DNA from: Nonomuraea sediminis
GTDB lineage: Bacteria > Actinomycetota > Actinomycetes > Streptosporangiales > Streptosporangiaceae
Assembly (NCBI RefSeq): GCF_018531495.1
Contig: NZ_JAHDTI010000032.1
Span: forward strand, 1 to 37,761
Length of the DNA stretch: 37,761 nucleotides
Reading direction: 5' to 3'
Below the pieces are notes generated by a model, which worked only from the letters and a program-made list of their open reading frames with translations, searched no databases and had not been told where the DNA came from. Positions 20,018 to 28,500 of the stretch are shown here, piece by piece. Both the position numbers and the translations under genes were made by a program. Positions within the stretch are counted from its first letter, which is position 1. Every line of letters starts with the position of its first letter.

Positions 20018-21879
20018 TGTACGGCACGATCGTCGGGGGCCCTCTGTCGGCCGCCGCTCCCGAAATCCCGATCAAGTTCATCATCCTCCTGGCCGCCATC
20101 CTCCTCGGCGGACTGGCCCTGCGCCTGCTCTGGGACTTCCTTCGCCGCGGCCACGAGACACCCCGCGCAGGCCTCTGGCGACGGCTGCGCATGCGCCGAC
20201 ACCCCGGGGCGGGCTTCGCGGGCCGGTGGGAGCTGTGGCGGCGGTACGGCCTCGGCCGCGCCCGGAAGATCGCCCGACACGCCCGGCCGTCGCTGGGCAC
20301 CCTCGACCTGTACGGCCACGGCAAGTGGCGCAACTACGCGACCATGCTCGGCTGGGCGCAGGGCTGGGTTCACCGCTGGCGCGTCTACGCGACCCACTCT
20401 GACATCCTGCTCGTCATCGCCGCGCCGCAGAAGGGCAAGAGCGTGGCGGCCGCCGGACGCATCATCGACGCGCCGGGCCCGGTCGTGGTGACCAGCATCC
20501 GGGGCGACCTGATCGCCAACACCGCCGGGCTGCGGCAGAAGGTCGGGGCGCTGCACGTCTTCAACCCCGAGGGCGTGGGGGAGTGGGGGACCACCTTCCG
20601 GTGGAACCCCGTGGCCGGCTGCCAGCACCCGGACACGGCGCTTCGCCGTGCTGGGCACATGGTGGAGGCGGTCGAGACGCGCGGCCTGTCGGACTCGAAT
20701 TTCTGGGAGTCGCAAGCCGTGATGGTGCTCAGCTCCTACATGCACGCGGCGGGCCTGGTCGGGGGCAACCTCCGGCACGTCTGGAAGTGGATCACCGAGG
20801 ACGACCCGACGCCGGTCGAGATCTGCACCCGGCACGTCGCTGCAGCGCAGTTCGCCGCGAACGAGATCCGGGACTACCTCGCGCTGCACGACCGTACGCG
20901 CGACTCCGTCGAGCGGACGATTCGCCAGGTGTTGAGGTTCATGCTCTCGCCCGAGGTCGTCGAGACCCTGACGCCCGCCGGGGAGGAGGAGTTCGTCATC
21001 GCCGACTTCCTGCGCTCGCGGGACACGCTGTACCTGGTGGCGTCGGCTGAGGCGGCGAGCCCCGTCCCGCCGCTGCTGTGCGCGCTGCTGGCGGAGATCA
21101 AACACGAGGCGCTCATCGTCGGCTCGAACTCGCCCGCGAAGCGGCTCGACCCGCCACTGAGCATGGAGCTTGACGAGGTGGCCAACGTCACCCCGATCCC
21201 CGTGGCGGCCTGGGCGTCCTACGCGGCAGGCTCGGGCATCCGGATGGCGCTCTACTCCCAGAGCTGGGCGCAGCTCGCCGGGCGCTGGGGCGACCGCGGG
21301 GCCGAGACCATCTGGCAGACCGCCACGGCCAAGGTCATCATGGGCGGCTCCAGTGAGCCCGAGCTGCTGCAGCGCGTCGCGTCGCTGTGCGGCAAGGTCT
21401 ACGTGACCGTCCGCCAGCACCGCGAGCGCGACGGGACAAAGACCCCCGTACAGGATTGGGTGGATGTCCTCAGCCCGAACGACGTCCGCAGGCTCCCGCC
21501 CGGCCGCGCCGTGGTGATCGTGGGAGAGGCGCTGCCGACCATCGTCCGACCCGAGGTCGTCTACAAGCGCGCCGACTTCAAAGCCTGGGCCCGATCCAGG
21601 GAACCAATCAGGCTCCCCCGGACAACCGCGCGGCCCCTGGTCGCGCCCAACCCGGCCCTGCTCACCGGGAATGGGCCGGTCCTGCAGGCCGACGAACTCG
21701 CCGCCCGCCGCAGGGCCGAGGTACGCCCCGACCCTGCGACGCAACCGCTACCGATTCAGCGGCCCCAGCAGGCGACCGGGACCGGCCCATTCCCGGTGAC
21801 GACGCCCACGCCTCCCACGACCCCGGCCCGACCGCGCCGCCCATGGGACCACGCTCCCAAGGACGAGACATCCTCGTGA
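20017..21879 (+). CDS. VirD4/TraG-type conjugative coupling protein
   Basis: This is about 620 residues from ATG 20017 (GTG 20014 is one codon earlier). One membrane helix lies at 18-38. The ATPase has A-P-Q-K-G-K-S-V (about 137-144, Walker A-like) and L-S-M-E-L-D-E-V (about 382-389, Walker B). Between them are the usual V-T-S-I-R-G-D-L and F-N-P-E-G segments. The C-terminus is proline/threonine-rich. Coupling proteins bring the relaxase-DNA complex to a channel and pump DNA. It follows the DUF2637 gene with overlapping stop and start. A strong hairpin (21889-21919) lies after the stop. Confidence 0.9.
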   Translation: MYGTIVGGPLSAAAPEIPIKFIILLAAILLGGLALRLLWDFLRRGHETPRAGLWRRLRMRRHPGAGFAGRWELWRRYGLGRARKIARHARPSLGTLDLYGHGKWRNYATMLGWAQGWVHRWRVYATHSDILLVIAAPQKGKSVAAAGRIIDAPGPVVVTSIRGDLIANTAGLRQKVGALHVFNPEGVGEWGTTFRWNPVAGCQHPDTALRRAGHMVEAVETRGLSDSNFWESQAVMVLSSYMHAAGLVGGNLRHVWKWITEDDPTPVEICTRHVAAAQFAANEIRDYLALHDRTRDSVERTIRQVLRFMLSPEVVETLTPAGEEEFVIADFLRSRDTLYLVASAEAASPVPPLLCALLAEIKHEALIVGSNSPAKRLDPPLSMELDEVANVTPIPVAAWASYAAGSGIRMALYSQSWAQLAGRWGDRGAETIWQTATAKVIMGGSSEPELLQRVASLCGKVYVTVRQHRERDGTKTPVQDWVDVLSPNDVRRLPPGRAVVIVGEALPTIVRPEVVYKRADFKAWARSREPIRLPRTTARPLVAPNPALLTGNGPVLQADELAARRRAEVRPDPATQPLPIQRPQQATGTGPFPVTTPTPPTTPARPRRPWDHAPKDETSS

Positions 21880-21888
21880 GACCCGACT

Positions 21889-21919
21889 GGGGCCCGGGCG
21901 CACCGTGCGCCCGGGCCCC
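21889..21919 (+). terminator. perfect 15-bp-stem hairpin after the coupling protein
   Basis: GGGGCCCGGGCGCAC-c-GTGCGCCCGGGCCCC. It may attenuate transcription into the DUF4913 gene rather than end it, since that gene has no obvious separate promoter. Confidence 0.6.
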
Positions 21920-21958
21920 TCGTACGTGCACCAGCCGCGCCGACAAGGAGATCACCCC

Positions 21959-22510
21959 ATGACCACCGGCAAGGGGCCCACCCCACGCGACGACCTCGTG
22001 ACCATGCTCGCGGTCGACGTCGGCAAGCTCGGGGCGCGGGTGGACAACATCTCAGACAAGGTCGGCGACATCGAGCGCCAGGTCGGCGAGCTCGCGCCAG
22101 TAGCCGCCGTGGTGAGCGAGCTGCGCGAACGGACCACGGCCATTGCCGACACCCTGACCCGCATGAACAACCGCACCACCGGGGGAGAACCGCAAAAGAC
22201 CTGGTCCTGGACGGGGATGGGTCCCGAAGAACGCGCCGAACGCCTCGACGAACTGCAGTCGTGGGTAACCGAGGTCCTGGTCCCGCAGTACGGCGACTAT
22301 CTGCGCGACCAGACGCTGAAACCGTGCTGGGCGCGCCACCCGGCGGCTGTCAATGAGCTGGCCTGGCTCTATGTCGAGTGGTTCAACGCCTACCTTGCCG
22401 AAGAACGGCGTACCCGGGATGCGGCGGACTGGCATGACCGGTGGCTCCCCGGGGTGATTACTCGGCTGAAGACCGTCTTTCGTGGCTGCCCACACGACCC
22501 CGGCGAGTAG
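21959..22510 (+). CDS. DUF4913 family protein
   Basis: This 183-residue protein starts at ATG 21959 with AAGGAG 8 bases upstream. The N-terminal 60 residues form a coiled coil (L-G-A-R-V-D-N-I-S-D-K-V-G-D-I-E-R-Q-V). The C-terminal half is the DUF4913 domain: L-x-x-W-V-T-E-V-L-V-P-Q-Y, C-W-x-x-H-P-x-A-V-N-E-L-A-W-L, W-H-D-R-W-L-P-G-V. The family is common on actinomycete plasmids next to transfer genes but has no known function. It closes the plus-strand transfer unit and is followed by a strong terminator. Confidence 0.8.
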   Translation: MTTGKGPTPRDDLVTMLAVDVGKLGARVDNISDKVGDIERQVGELAPVAAVVSELRERTTAIADTLTRMNNRTTGGEPQKTWSWTGMGPEERAERLDELQSWVTEVLVPQYGDYLRDQTLKPCWARHPAAVNELAWLYVEWFNAYLAEERRTRDAADWHDRWLPGVITRLKTVFRGCPHDPGE

Positions 22511-22520
22511 CGCCAACAGC

Positions 22521-22550
22521 GAAGGGCCCGGACATGAGTCCGGGCCCTTC
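22521..22550. terminator. bidirectional terminator
   Basis: GAAGGGCCCGGAC-atga-GTCCGGGCCCTTC, a perfect 13-bp stem between convergent units (DUF4913 and the 22566-23288 gene). Confidence 0.75.
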
Positions 22551-22565
22551 GGCGTACGTCGGGGT

Positions 22566-23288
22566 TTACGTGCCGTCGGCCGGCGGGAGACCCCGCTCGT
22601 CGACCGGGGCAACGGTGGTTCTCCCCACCAGCCATTGGATCGTCTGATAAACCCCGTCGCCGTACCCGCGAGAATGACGACGACCCGGCCCGAGCTGGTG
22701 ACGAACGTCTTCAACGGGCGCAAGCTCGCCGAGGAGGTCATCCCCGGTCGGCAGGCCCGGACGAGCAGGCGGGCGGTCGCTTACGGGCGCGCCCGGACGG
22801 CGGCCGAGAACCCATTCGCAACAGGCGAGAACGCCCGCACACCAGTCGGTTTCCCACTCGATCGAGGCAACGCGAGGGCCTCGGCGCGCAAGGTCCCGCA
22901 CAGCCACAACGTGCCGGGAGGTCCGCACGATGCGGCCGCGGCCGCCGACAAGGTGGCCCAAACCCTCCGGGTGGGTGCCAGGTACGGGGATGGAGTCGTC
23001 CATTCCCAGAAGCCAAGCGAGGGCGTCAGCGACGTCACCGGCCGAGGGGGACAACGCCTCTTCCGCTGCCTCTAGTTCGTTCTCGATCTCCACCCGTGTG
23101 GGCCGACCTGCTATAGGTCGGTGCGTGATCGGCGACTGCGAACCTGTTCCCAGTACCCACAGAAACGCCTCGACCTGCCCTGTAGGCGCGTGCTCGGGGT
23201 AGCGCCTCTCCCAAGCCCGGATGGCGTCGAGAACGGCTGAGACGTGCTCAGGTGGCCGCGAGACAGCGGCGCCGTTGGGGTCGGTCAT
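22566..23288 (-). CDS. hypothetical protein with four W-x-L-G repeats
   Basis: This 240-residue protein starts at ATG 23288 (GTG and TTG alternatives lie 2-3 codons upstream). Four times a helix ends in a W-x-[LV]-G box followed by a proline loop: F-L-W-V-L-G-T-G, L-A-W-L-L-G-M-D, C-E-W-V-L-G-R-R and I-Q-W-L-V-G-R-T. The loops end in P-x-x-x-R-P or similar. Each unit is about 55-60 residues, so the protein is an internal fourfold repeat. It starts 33 bases after the relaxase gene and is probably co-transcribed with it. No family recognised; a relaxase accessory role is a guess from position. Confidence 0.65.
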   Translation of the reverse strand: MTDPNGAAVSRPPEHVSAVLDAIRAWERRYPEHAPTGQVEAFLWVLGTGSQSPITHRPIAGRPTRVEIENELEAAEEALSPSAGDVADALAWLLGMDDSIPVPGTHPEGLGHLVGGRGRIVRTSRHVVAVRDLARRGPRVASIEWETDWCAGVLACCEWVLGRRPGAPVSDRPPARPGLPTGDDLLGELAPVEDVRHQLGPGRRHSRGYGDGVYQTIQWLVGRTTVAPVDERGLPPADGT

Positions 23289-23321
23289 GGTCACCAAGGT
23301 AGGTCGTCTCCGCCGGGGGGG

Positions 23322-26300
23322 TCACCGTTCCAGTACGTGATCCTGATCGTGGTCGATCGAGCGGGCCCGTTCGTCCTCACGGCGCCGTTGGGGCTCCTGC
23401 CGTACGGCTTCGGGCTCTTCGATCTCGCGCGGCGTGACGTCGCGCTCTTCACGCTCGGCCTGGTCGCGCTCTTGCTCGCGCTGCCGTTCCTCTTCGCGCT
23501 CGACTGCACGCTGTGCAGCCTTCGCCGCCTCGGCGGCCGCCGTGAGGTCCTCTGCCACCTGGCGGCCGTTGAGCTCACCGATACCAAGGTCAAGTTCGGT
23601 CTGCTCTTCGCGGTCGGCCTCTTCGCGGTCGGCCTGCTCGCGGTCGACTTCCTCGCGGTCGGCCTGCTCGCGGTCGGCCTGCTCGCGGTCGACTTCCTCG
23701 CGGCCGGTCTGCTCGCGGATGCCTTCCAGCTCAAGTTCTAGCTGTCCGCGCACCTGCTCGACCCGCTCGACCTCGTCGGCCTCGATCTCCGTACGCGCGG
23801 GCTCGTCGCCGTGGATCGCGGGCATCGCCGCCTCGGGGTGGCGGCGGCGAAGTTCCTGGTCGGCCTGAAGCGCGTCGGCCCTGGCGCGCTCCGTGGAAGC
23901 GTGCCAAAGGTCGCGGGCCTCGTCGATCGCCTCCAGGTCGGTCCGGCGCATGTCGAGCGCGTCCGCCAGGGACTCGCGGGCCCGGGCCCTGGTCTCCAGC
24001 GCCTCACGCTGGGCCTGGTCGAGCTCCGCGTCGGCCTCCTCACGGGTCAGCGTCGCCTCGGCGCGAGCGCGGTCGGCGGCGATCGTCGTATCGCGCAGAT
24101 CGTCGCCCACGTACGGCGGGGCCCAACGGGCGGCCCGGGCGTACGCCTCGCGCTGAACCCACAGCTCCCCATCGGTACGGCTGGCGGCCTCGCGCTCGTT
24201 CTCCGGTCGACCGAGAGCGTCGAACGCACTCCACCAGGCGGCGCGGGCCTCGGGCGTGTCCGGCGCGTGCCCGATCGCGGTGGCCTCGTCGAGCCGGTCG
24301 TACTGCTCGCGGAAGGCCTGCACGCGGCCCGCACGCCGGGTCCAGTCCTCGCGCGCCACCAGGTCGACGGGCACCGGTCCGAGATGCTCGATGGCCCACT
24401 CCGGCGCACGCTCGGCCACCCGCTCGCCGATCTCGACCACGCGGGCATCCATCACGGCCGCGAGCTCCTCTGCGAACCCGACGCGCTCGGCAGAACCTCG
24501 AGTCGGGGTCCGCTCGGCGAACGTGTCGGTCGACAACGGCGCGGGGGAGTCGGTGCCGAGCAACTTCTTGATCCGGTGGTGCAGCACGGCCGCCACGCTC
24601 TCGGCCGGACTGCCCGCGTCGTCGATCTCGCGCGCGCCTACGGCCCGGCGGACAAGCTGGCCAACATCATGGCCGGCGAGCTCGGCCGCGCGAACCAGAC
24701 GCTGGAAAGTGCCGCGCGGGCCCTTCTCGCTGACGTCGGCATAGCGCGCGTACTGCTCAGCCGTAAGCGCCTCAGCCACCGTGGCGTCACACTCGCGGGC
24801 GCTGATGTCGCGGGTCACGTCGGTCCACATCACCCCGAGGTGCGCCAGGTGCGTTGACCTAAGGTGCTCGTCCCGGATGGTCTCGGTCGCAGTCAGCTCG
24901 GCCTCGTCCTCGACGATGGCCTCGGCCAGAACGGTGAAGCGGTCGCGCGGGGGCTGCTTGGCCTCCGCTGCTTCCTCAGCCGCGTTGGCGCGGGCCTCGG
25001 CGACTTCGGCGCGGGCCTGGTCCGGGGTGGGCACGGGTGCCGCGTCGCGGGCTGCTGCTCGTGCCGCTTCCGCCAGCTCGGCCGCCGCCGTGGCTCCGGC
25101 CTGAAGGTCGGCCGTGTTCACGTCGGTCACGGTGTAGGCGTAGTTCGCCTCCACACCGCGGGTCATCATGACGTAGAGCATGCTGCGGCCCACGCCGGGC
25201 GTGACCAAGCTGTGGCAGGTATCGACCGTGCGCCCCTGAGCTGCGTGCACCGTCGACGCGTAAGCGAGCTCCGCGTGATCCTGCAGGTAGGCAGCTTTCA
25301 CCTTGTAGGGGGCGCTCCAGCGCTGCTCGCCGGTCGCCGAATCGCGTCCAAGGTCTCGCCGCACCAACGCACCTGACGCGGTGATCTCGTCGATCACTAG
25401 AACGTCCCGGTTGGTCAGCCTGCGCCCCTCAGAGTCCTTGATGCGCTTGGTGTTCTGCCTGGCCATGATCCGGTCTCCAACACCGGCTATGGCCTTGTCA
25501 GAGAGCGGCAGGCCATCAGCGGAGACCTTCCCCAGCGCGACGAGTTCGGCGCGGGCCCGCGCGGCGAGCTCCTGGGCCTGCTCCACGGTCGGCGCTAGCA
25601 GCAGCGAGGTTTTGCCTTCCAGATGGTCGGCGAGCCAACGACGGTACGCCTCTTCGGTCATGGCCTCGGCGTTGCCTTCGAGGAGGCGACCGTGCTTGTC
25701 GTATTCGGCAAGGCTGCTGACCTCGCCGCGTCGCATGGCGAGCGAGGCCTTGCGCTCCCACTCGGCCGACATGCGCTGAACCTTGGTGAGCTGGAAATAG
25801 CCGTGCTCGCGAGCCATCATCGCCAGCGCTCCGGAGTCGCCCACGGCGGCGAGCTGCTCGGGGTCGCCGGTCAGCAAGAGCTTGGCTCCGGCGGCCGCCG
25901 TCATGCGCTGGATCTCGGCGAGCTGGCCAGAGGTCACCATGCTCGCCTCGTCGACCACGACCAGGTCCCCAGCAATGAGGCGGGTCCGTCCTGCCCGGGC
26001 TTCAATGAGGAACTTCGCAACGTTGTGTGTGGTGTCGCATCCCTCACCCTTGAGGACCTCGGCGGCGGCCTGCGCGACAGCAACGCCGATGACCTTGCCG
26101 CCCACCTGCTCGCGCCACGTCGCCGACAGCTCGCCCATCGCGCGACTCTTGCCCGCGCCGGCGGGGCCGACCAGGACGTCAACTCGGCGGCCAGAGGTAA
26201 GCACGCCGTACACCGCGGCGGCCTGGTCGTCACGGAGACCGCCGGTCCACTGCGGCGCGGCCGCGCTCGCTGGCTGTGCCGTACCGGCCTGGCCCTGTGC

Positions 26301-28046
26301 CGTACCCGGCGCGCCCTGCTCGCTCGCCTTCGCCGCGTCGGCGCCGGGCGTGGCCGAACCGGCGCGGCTGCGCGCCGAACCCGCCCCGGACAGCAACCCC
26401 TCCAGGGTCACACTGTCGCCGCCCAACGCCGCGGCGGCCGCGTCCGCCTCCAGCCTCGGCGCGTCCGTCTGCGCCCCCGCGCCGATCAGTTCCTCCTCGG
26501 CGTCGAGCTGGGTCCGGGTGGTGTACAGCCCGCGCTCGTGCGGCTCCCAGACGCTCCGGCCGTCCTCGCGCTGATACTCAGCAGGCGGCCGCACCAGGTC
26601 CGGGGCGTTGACCTGGTGAATCCCGTACCCGGCACCGGGGGCCAGGGCCTCGGCCGTCAGGTCCTCCAGCACGCCGCGCACCATGCGCGCGGGCAGACCG
26701 CCGAGGGTGTCGGGCAAGTGGCGGTTGATCGCCGCCGTGAGCTGGTAGCGGGTCCACGTAGCCCCCGTGGCCTGCACTTCTGCCACCGCACCCTGTAGCA
26801 CCCGGCGGAACTCGTGCTCGGCGAGCTCGGCGACGCTGCGGGCCTGCGAGAGATCGATACGTCCCTGTACGGCCTCGGGGATGTCGGCCAGGGCCCCCAG
26901 CTCAGCGGCCCTGCTCTGTGCCTCCCACCCCGCAAGACTCACCTCGCGCGGCGCGGCCTCCTTGCTCTTCCGCATCCTCGTCTTGCTGTCGAGCGTGGCG
27001 TACTGGGCCATGTTGAACAGGGCCCGCCTCGACGGCGCGTGACCGTGCTTGGCCTCGTACTCGGCGGCCAGCGCTGCGACCTGGGACGTTACCGTGGCCC
27101 GGCGCGAGCTGTAGAGGTCGCGCTGTTCCTGGGAGATACCGACGATCTCGCGAGCTTTGCCGTCCGGGCGGGTCGCGAACTTCACGCCAAAGTCCCGCGT
27201 GAGCTGCTCTTCCATCACCCGTTCGGCGATCGCGGCCGCCGCCGGGCGCGCCTTCCGCATGGCGCGGCTGTCGATCGTCCGCCACTCGCCGTCCGGACAC
27301 TCCACCCGGTTCAAGATCGCGTTGTGGATGTGCAGCTGAGGATCGCCGTTACGCGAGGTGTGCTGGTCAAAGCTCGCGATGACCCATTCCTTGGCCTCGA
27401 CGAACTGGCCGGTGCTGTGGTCGGTGAGCTTGCGGCCGGTCACCGGGTCACGCGGGATCGCCCCGTGATACCCCGTCCGGCTGTAGCCCGCCTCCTCCTG
27501 CAGATACTCCATCGCGGCCGCGCTACCAGCGCGAACAGCCGCCCAGACCTGCTCGGCGTAACCGTCCATCCGCTCGGCCGTCGCCACGTCGCCGGCGGCC
27601 CGCGCCTTCGCGGCCGCGGCCTGGTACCCGGCATGCATCAGGCTCACGCTCTTCGCCGGGCTGAATGTCGCGTCGTGGAACAACACCGCGCTGCGGCTGG
27701 CGTCGCTGGCCTCCAGCGTCAGCGCCTTGATCCGCTCCGGCGTGGCCTCCGGCTCGGCCGCGAGCTTCGCCGCCAACAGCTCCTCAGCGCTCTTGTAGCG
27801 GCGCGGCGCCTTCCCCAACGTCGACTTGCCGGACGGGTCCCGCGGGTCCTCCAGATGGGCGTAGATCGCCTTCATCACGTCCGGGTCAACGTTGCCCACA
27901 AGCCCCAACTTGGCGCACCCCGCACCGGTCCACCGGCCCGGCGGCTCGCCGTGCTCACCGCCCGCCGCCGACAGGTAGTAGTTCTCCGCCCCGGCCGCCG
28001 TGGCAGTCAAGTAACCCGGGTCGTACCCGGTCGACATCGAGAGCAT
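23322..28046 (-). CDS. traA: MOB-F type relaxase-helicase (TraA/TrwC-like)
   Basis: This 1574-residue protein starts at ATG 28046 with GGAGG 7 bases upstream. The N-terminal relaxase has candidate catalytic tyrosines (Y12, Y23-Y24) and the metal-binding histidines F-D-Q-H229...L-H239-I-H241-N, typical of TrwC/TraI/TraA enzymes that nick oriT and stay bound to the 5' end. A RecD-like helicase follows: Walker A G-P-A-G-A-G-K-S (627-634), V-V-V-D-E-A-S (696-702), T-G-D-P-E-Q-L-A-A-V-G (726-736) and later S-T-V-H-A-A-Q-G. The last 450 residues are a highly charged helical region with D-R-E-[EQ]-[AV] pentapeptide repeats encoded by a 15-bp repeat (23596-23718). Relaxase plus coupling protein makes the plasmid at least mobilisable. 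Confidence 0.93.
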   Translation of the reverse strand: MLSMSTGYDPGYLTATAAGAENYYLSAAGGEHGEPPGRWTGAGCAKLGLVGNVDPDVMKAIYAHLEDPRDPSGKSTLGKAPRRYKSAEELLAAKLAAEPEATPERIKALTLEASDASRSAVLFHDATFSPAKSVSLMHAGYQAAAAKARAAGDVATAERMDGYAEQVWAAVRAGSAAAMEYLQEEAGYSRTGYHGAIPRDPVTGRKLTDHSTGQFVEAKEWVIASFDQHTSRNGDPQLHIHNAILNRVECPDGEWRTIDSRAMRKARPAAAAIAERVMEEQLTRDFGVKFATRPDGKAREIVGISQEQRDLYSSRRATVTSQVAALAAEYEAKHGHAPSRRALFNMAQYATLDSKTRMRKSKEAAPREVSLAGWEAQSRAAELGALADIPEAVQGRIDLSQARSVAELAEHEFRRVLQGAVAEVQATGATWTRYQLTAAINRHLPDTLGGLPARMVRGVLEDLTAEALAPGAGYGIHQVNAPDLVRPPAEYQREDGRSVWEPHERGLYTTRTQLDAEEELIGAGAQTDAPRLEADAAAAALGGDSVTLEGLLSGAGSARSRAGSATPGADAAKASEQGAPGTAQGQAGTAQPASAAAPQWTGGLRDDQAAAVYGVLTSGRRVDVLVGPAGAGKSRAMGELSATWREQVGGKVIGVAVAQAAAEVLKGEGCDTTHNVAKFLIEARAGRTRLIAGDLVVVDEASMVTSGQLAEIQRMTAAAGAKLLLTGDPEQLAAVGDSGALAMMAREHGYFQLTKVQRMSAEWERKASLAMRRGEVSSLAEYDKHGRLLEGNAEAMTEEAYRRWLADHLEGKTSLLLAPTVEQAQELAARARAELVALGKVSADGLPLSDKAIAGVGDRIMARQNTKRIKDSEGRRLTNRDVLVIDEITASGALVRRDLGRDSATGEQRWSAPYKVKAAYLQDHAELAYASTVHAAQGRTVDTCHSLVTPGVGRSMLYVMMTRGVEANYAYTVTDVNTADLQAGATAAAELAEAARAAARDAAPVPTPDQARAEVAEARANAAEEAAEAKQPPRDRFTVLAEAIVEDEAELTATETIRDEHLRSTHLAHLGVMWTDVTRDISARECDATVAEALTAEQYARYADVSEKGPRGTFQRLVRAAELAGHDVGQLVRRAVGAREIDDAGSPAESVAAVLHHRIKKLLGTDSPAPLSTDTFAERTPTRGSAERVGFAEELAAVMDARVVEIGERVAERAPEWAIEHLGPVPVDLVAREDWTRRAGRVQAFREQYDRLDEATAIGHAPDTPEARAAWWSAFDALGRPENEREAASRTDGELWVQREAYARAARWAPPYVGDDLRDTTIAADRARAEATLTREEADAELDQAQREALETRARARESLADALDMRRTDLEAIDEARDLWHASTERARADALQADQELRRRHPEAAMPAIHGDEPARTEIEADEVERVEQVRGQLELELEGIREQTGREEVDREQADREQADREEVDREQADREEADREEQTELDLGIGELNGRQVAEDLTAAAEAAKAAQRAVEREEERQREQERDQAEREERDVTPREIEEPEAVRQEPQRRREDERARSIDHDQDHVLER
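23596..23718 (-). repeat. eight 15-bp repeats inside the relaxase gene
   Basis: Units alternate CGGTCGGCCTGCTCG and CGGTCGACTTCCTCG. On the coding strand they give D-R-E-Q-A / D-R-E-E-V pentapeptides near the relaxase C-terminus. This kind of repeat varies easily in length by slippage. Confidence 0.8.
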
Positions 28047-28238
28047 CGGCGGCCTCCTTTCCGAGCGGATCTTGGAGCGAAGCGATCAAGATCAAGCGAC
28101 CATCACATTGTAATGCCTCGGTGTGAAGGTTTGTAGATGGTGGGGCAGAGACGTGGAAAGGCGAGTTGGTGCAGAGCTGAGGTGGAGGGAAGAGGAAGCG
28201 AGAGAGGAAGGCTGAGGAGGACGAAACGGGCAAGGGCC
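28047..28238. promoter_or_regulatory. relaxase promoter region, candidate oriT, polypurine tract
   Basis: On the minus strand, TACAAT (28107-28112) is a likely -10 box. Downstream of it lies the inverted pair GATCTTG (28068-28074) / CAAGATC (28087-28093), sharing TCTTG with the par and transfer sites. Beyond it, 28133-28240 is a strikingly purine-rich tract. Relaxase genes usually lie beside oriT, so this is the best place to look, but no nic consensus is recognised. Confidence 0.45.
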
Positions 28239-28481
28239 GTGGACTGGAGACAGGTTCCGAAGATCGGCAACCGGGATCGCTGCCGGAACGCGCGCAAGAT
28301 CGAAACCGCCCGAGGTGCTCCGCGCCCGGGCCCTCCTCGCCACCCTCACAACGGCCACGGCCGCGCCGGGGGCAAGCCCGCGTCTCTGCCCCTCCATCTC
28401 TCCTACGTCATCGGTGATGACCTCCTGAGATGCCCGGAATGTGTCGCCGCCGCGGCGTACCGTCGAAACTCCACCCCCTGA
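28239..28481 (+). CDS. possible 80-residue basic protein with C-P-E-C
   Basis: The frame is open from 28137, but the GTG at 28239 (after GGGCAAGGG) is the most plausible start. The product is basic, has H-P-H-N-G-H-G in the middle and ends L-R-C-P-E-C-V-A-A-A-A-Y-R-R. It stops 19 bases before the NERD gene. Cys/His residues could bind zinc. The evidence is weak: it may be a shadow frame over the regulatory region. Confidence 0.35.
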   Translation: MDWRQVPKIGNRDRCRNARKIETARGAPRPGPPRHPHNGHGRAGGKPASLPLHLSYVIGDDLLRCPECVAAAAYRRNSTP

Positions 28482-28500
28482 CCTCTTGCGGAGTCGCGAC

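Noticed and set aside
19924..21744. A 606-codon minus-strand frame
   Set aside because: Antisense of the coupling protein; composition is typical of mirrored GC-rich codons.
23291..23734. A minus-strand frame rich in A-S-R-P-T-A-R-K repeats, like a histone tail
   Set aside because: It is the alternate-frame reading of the 15-bp repeats in the relaxase gene; the relaxase frame is supported by conserved domains.
26814..28136. A 440-codon plus-strand frame
   Set aside because: Antisense of the relaxase; no recognisable domain.
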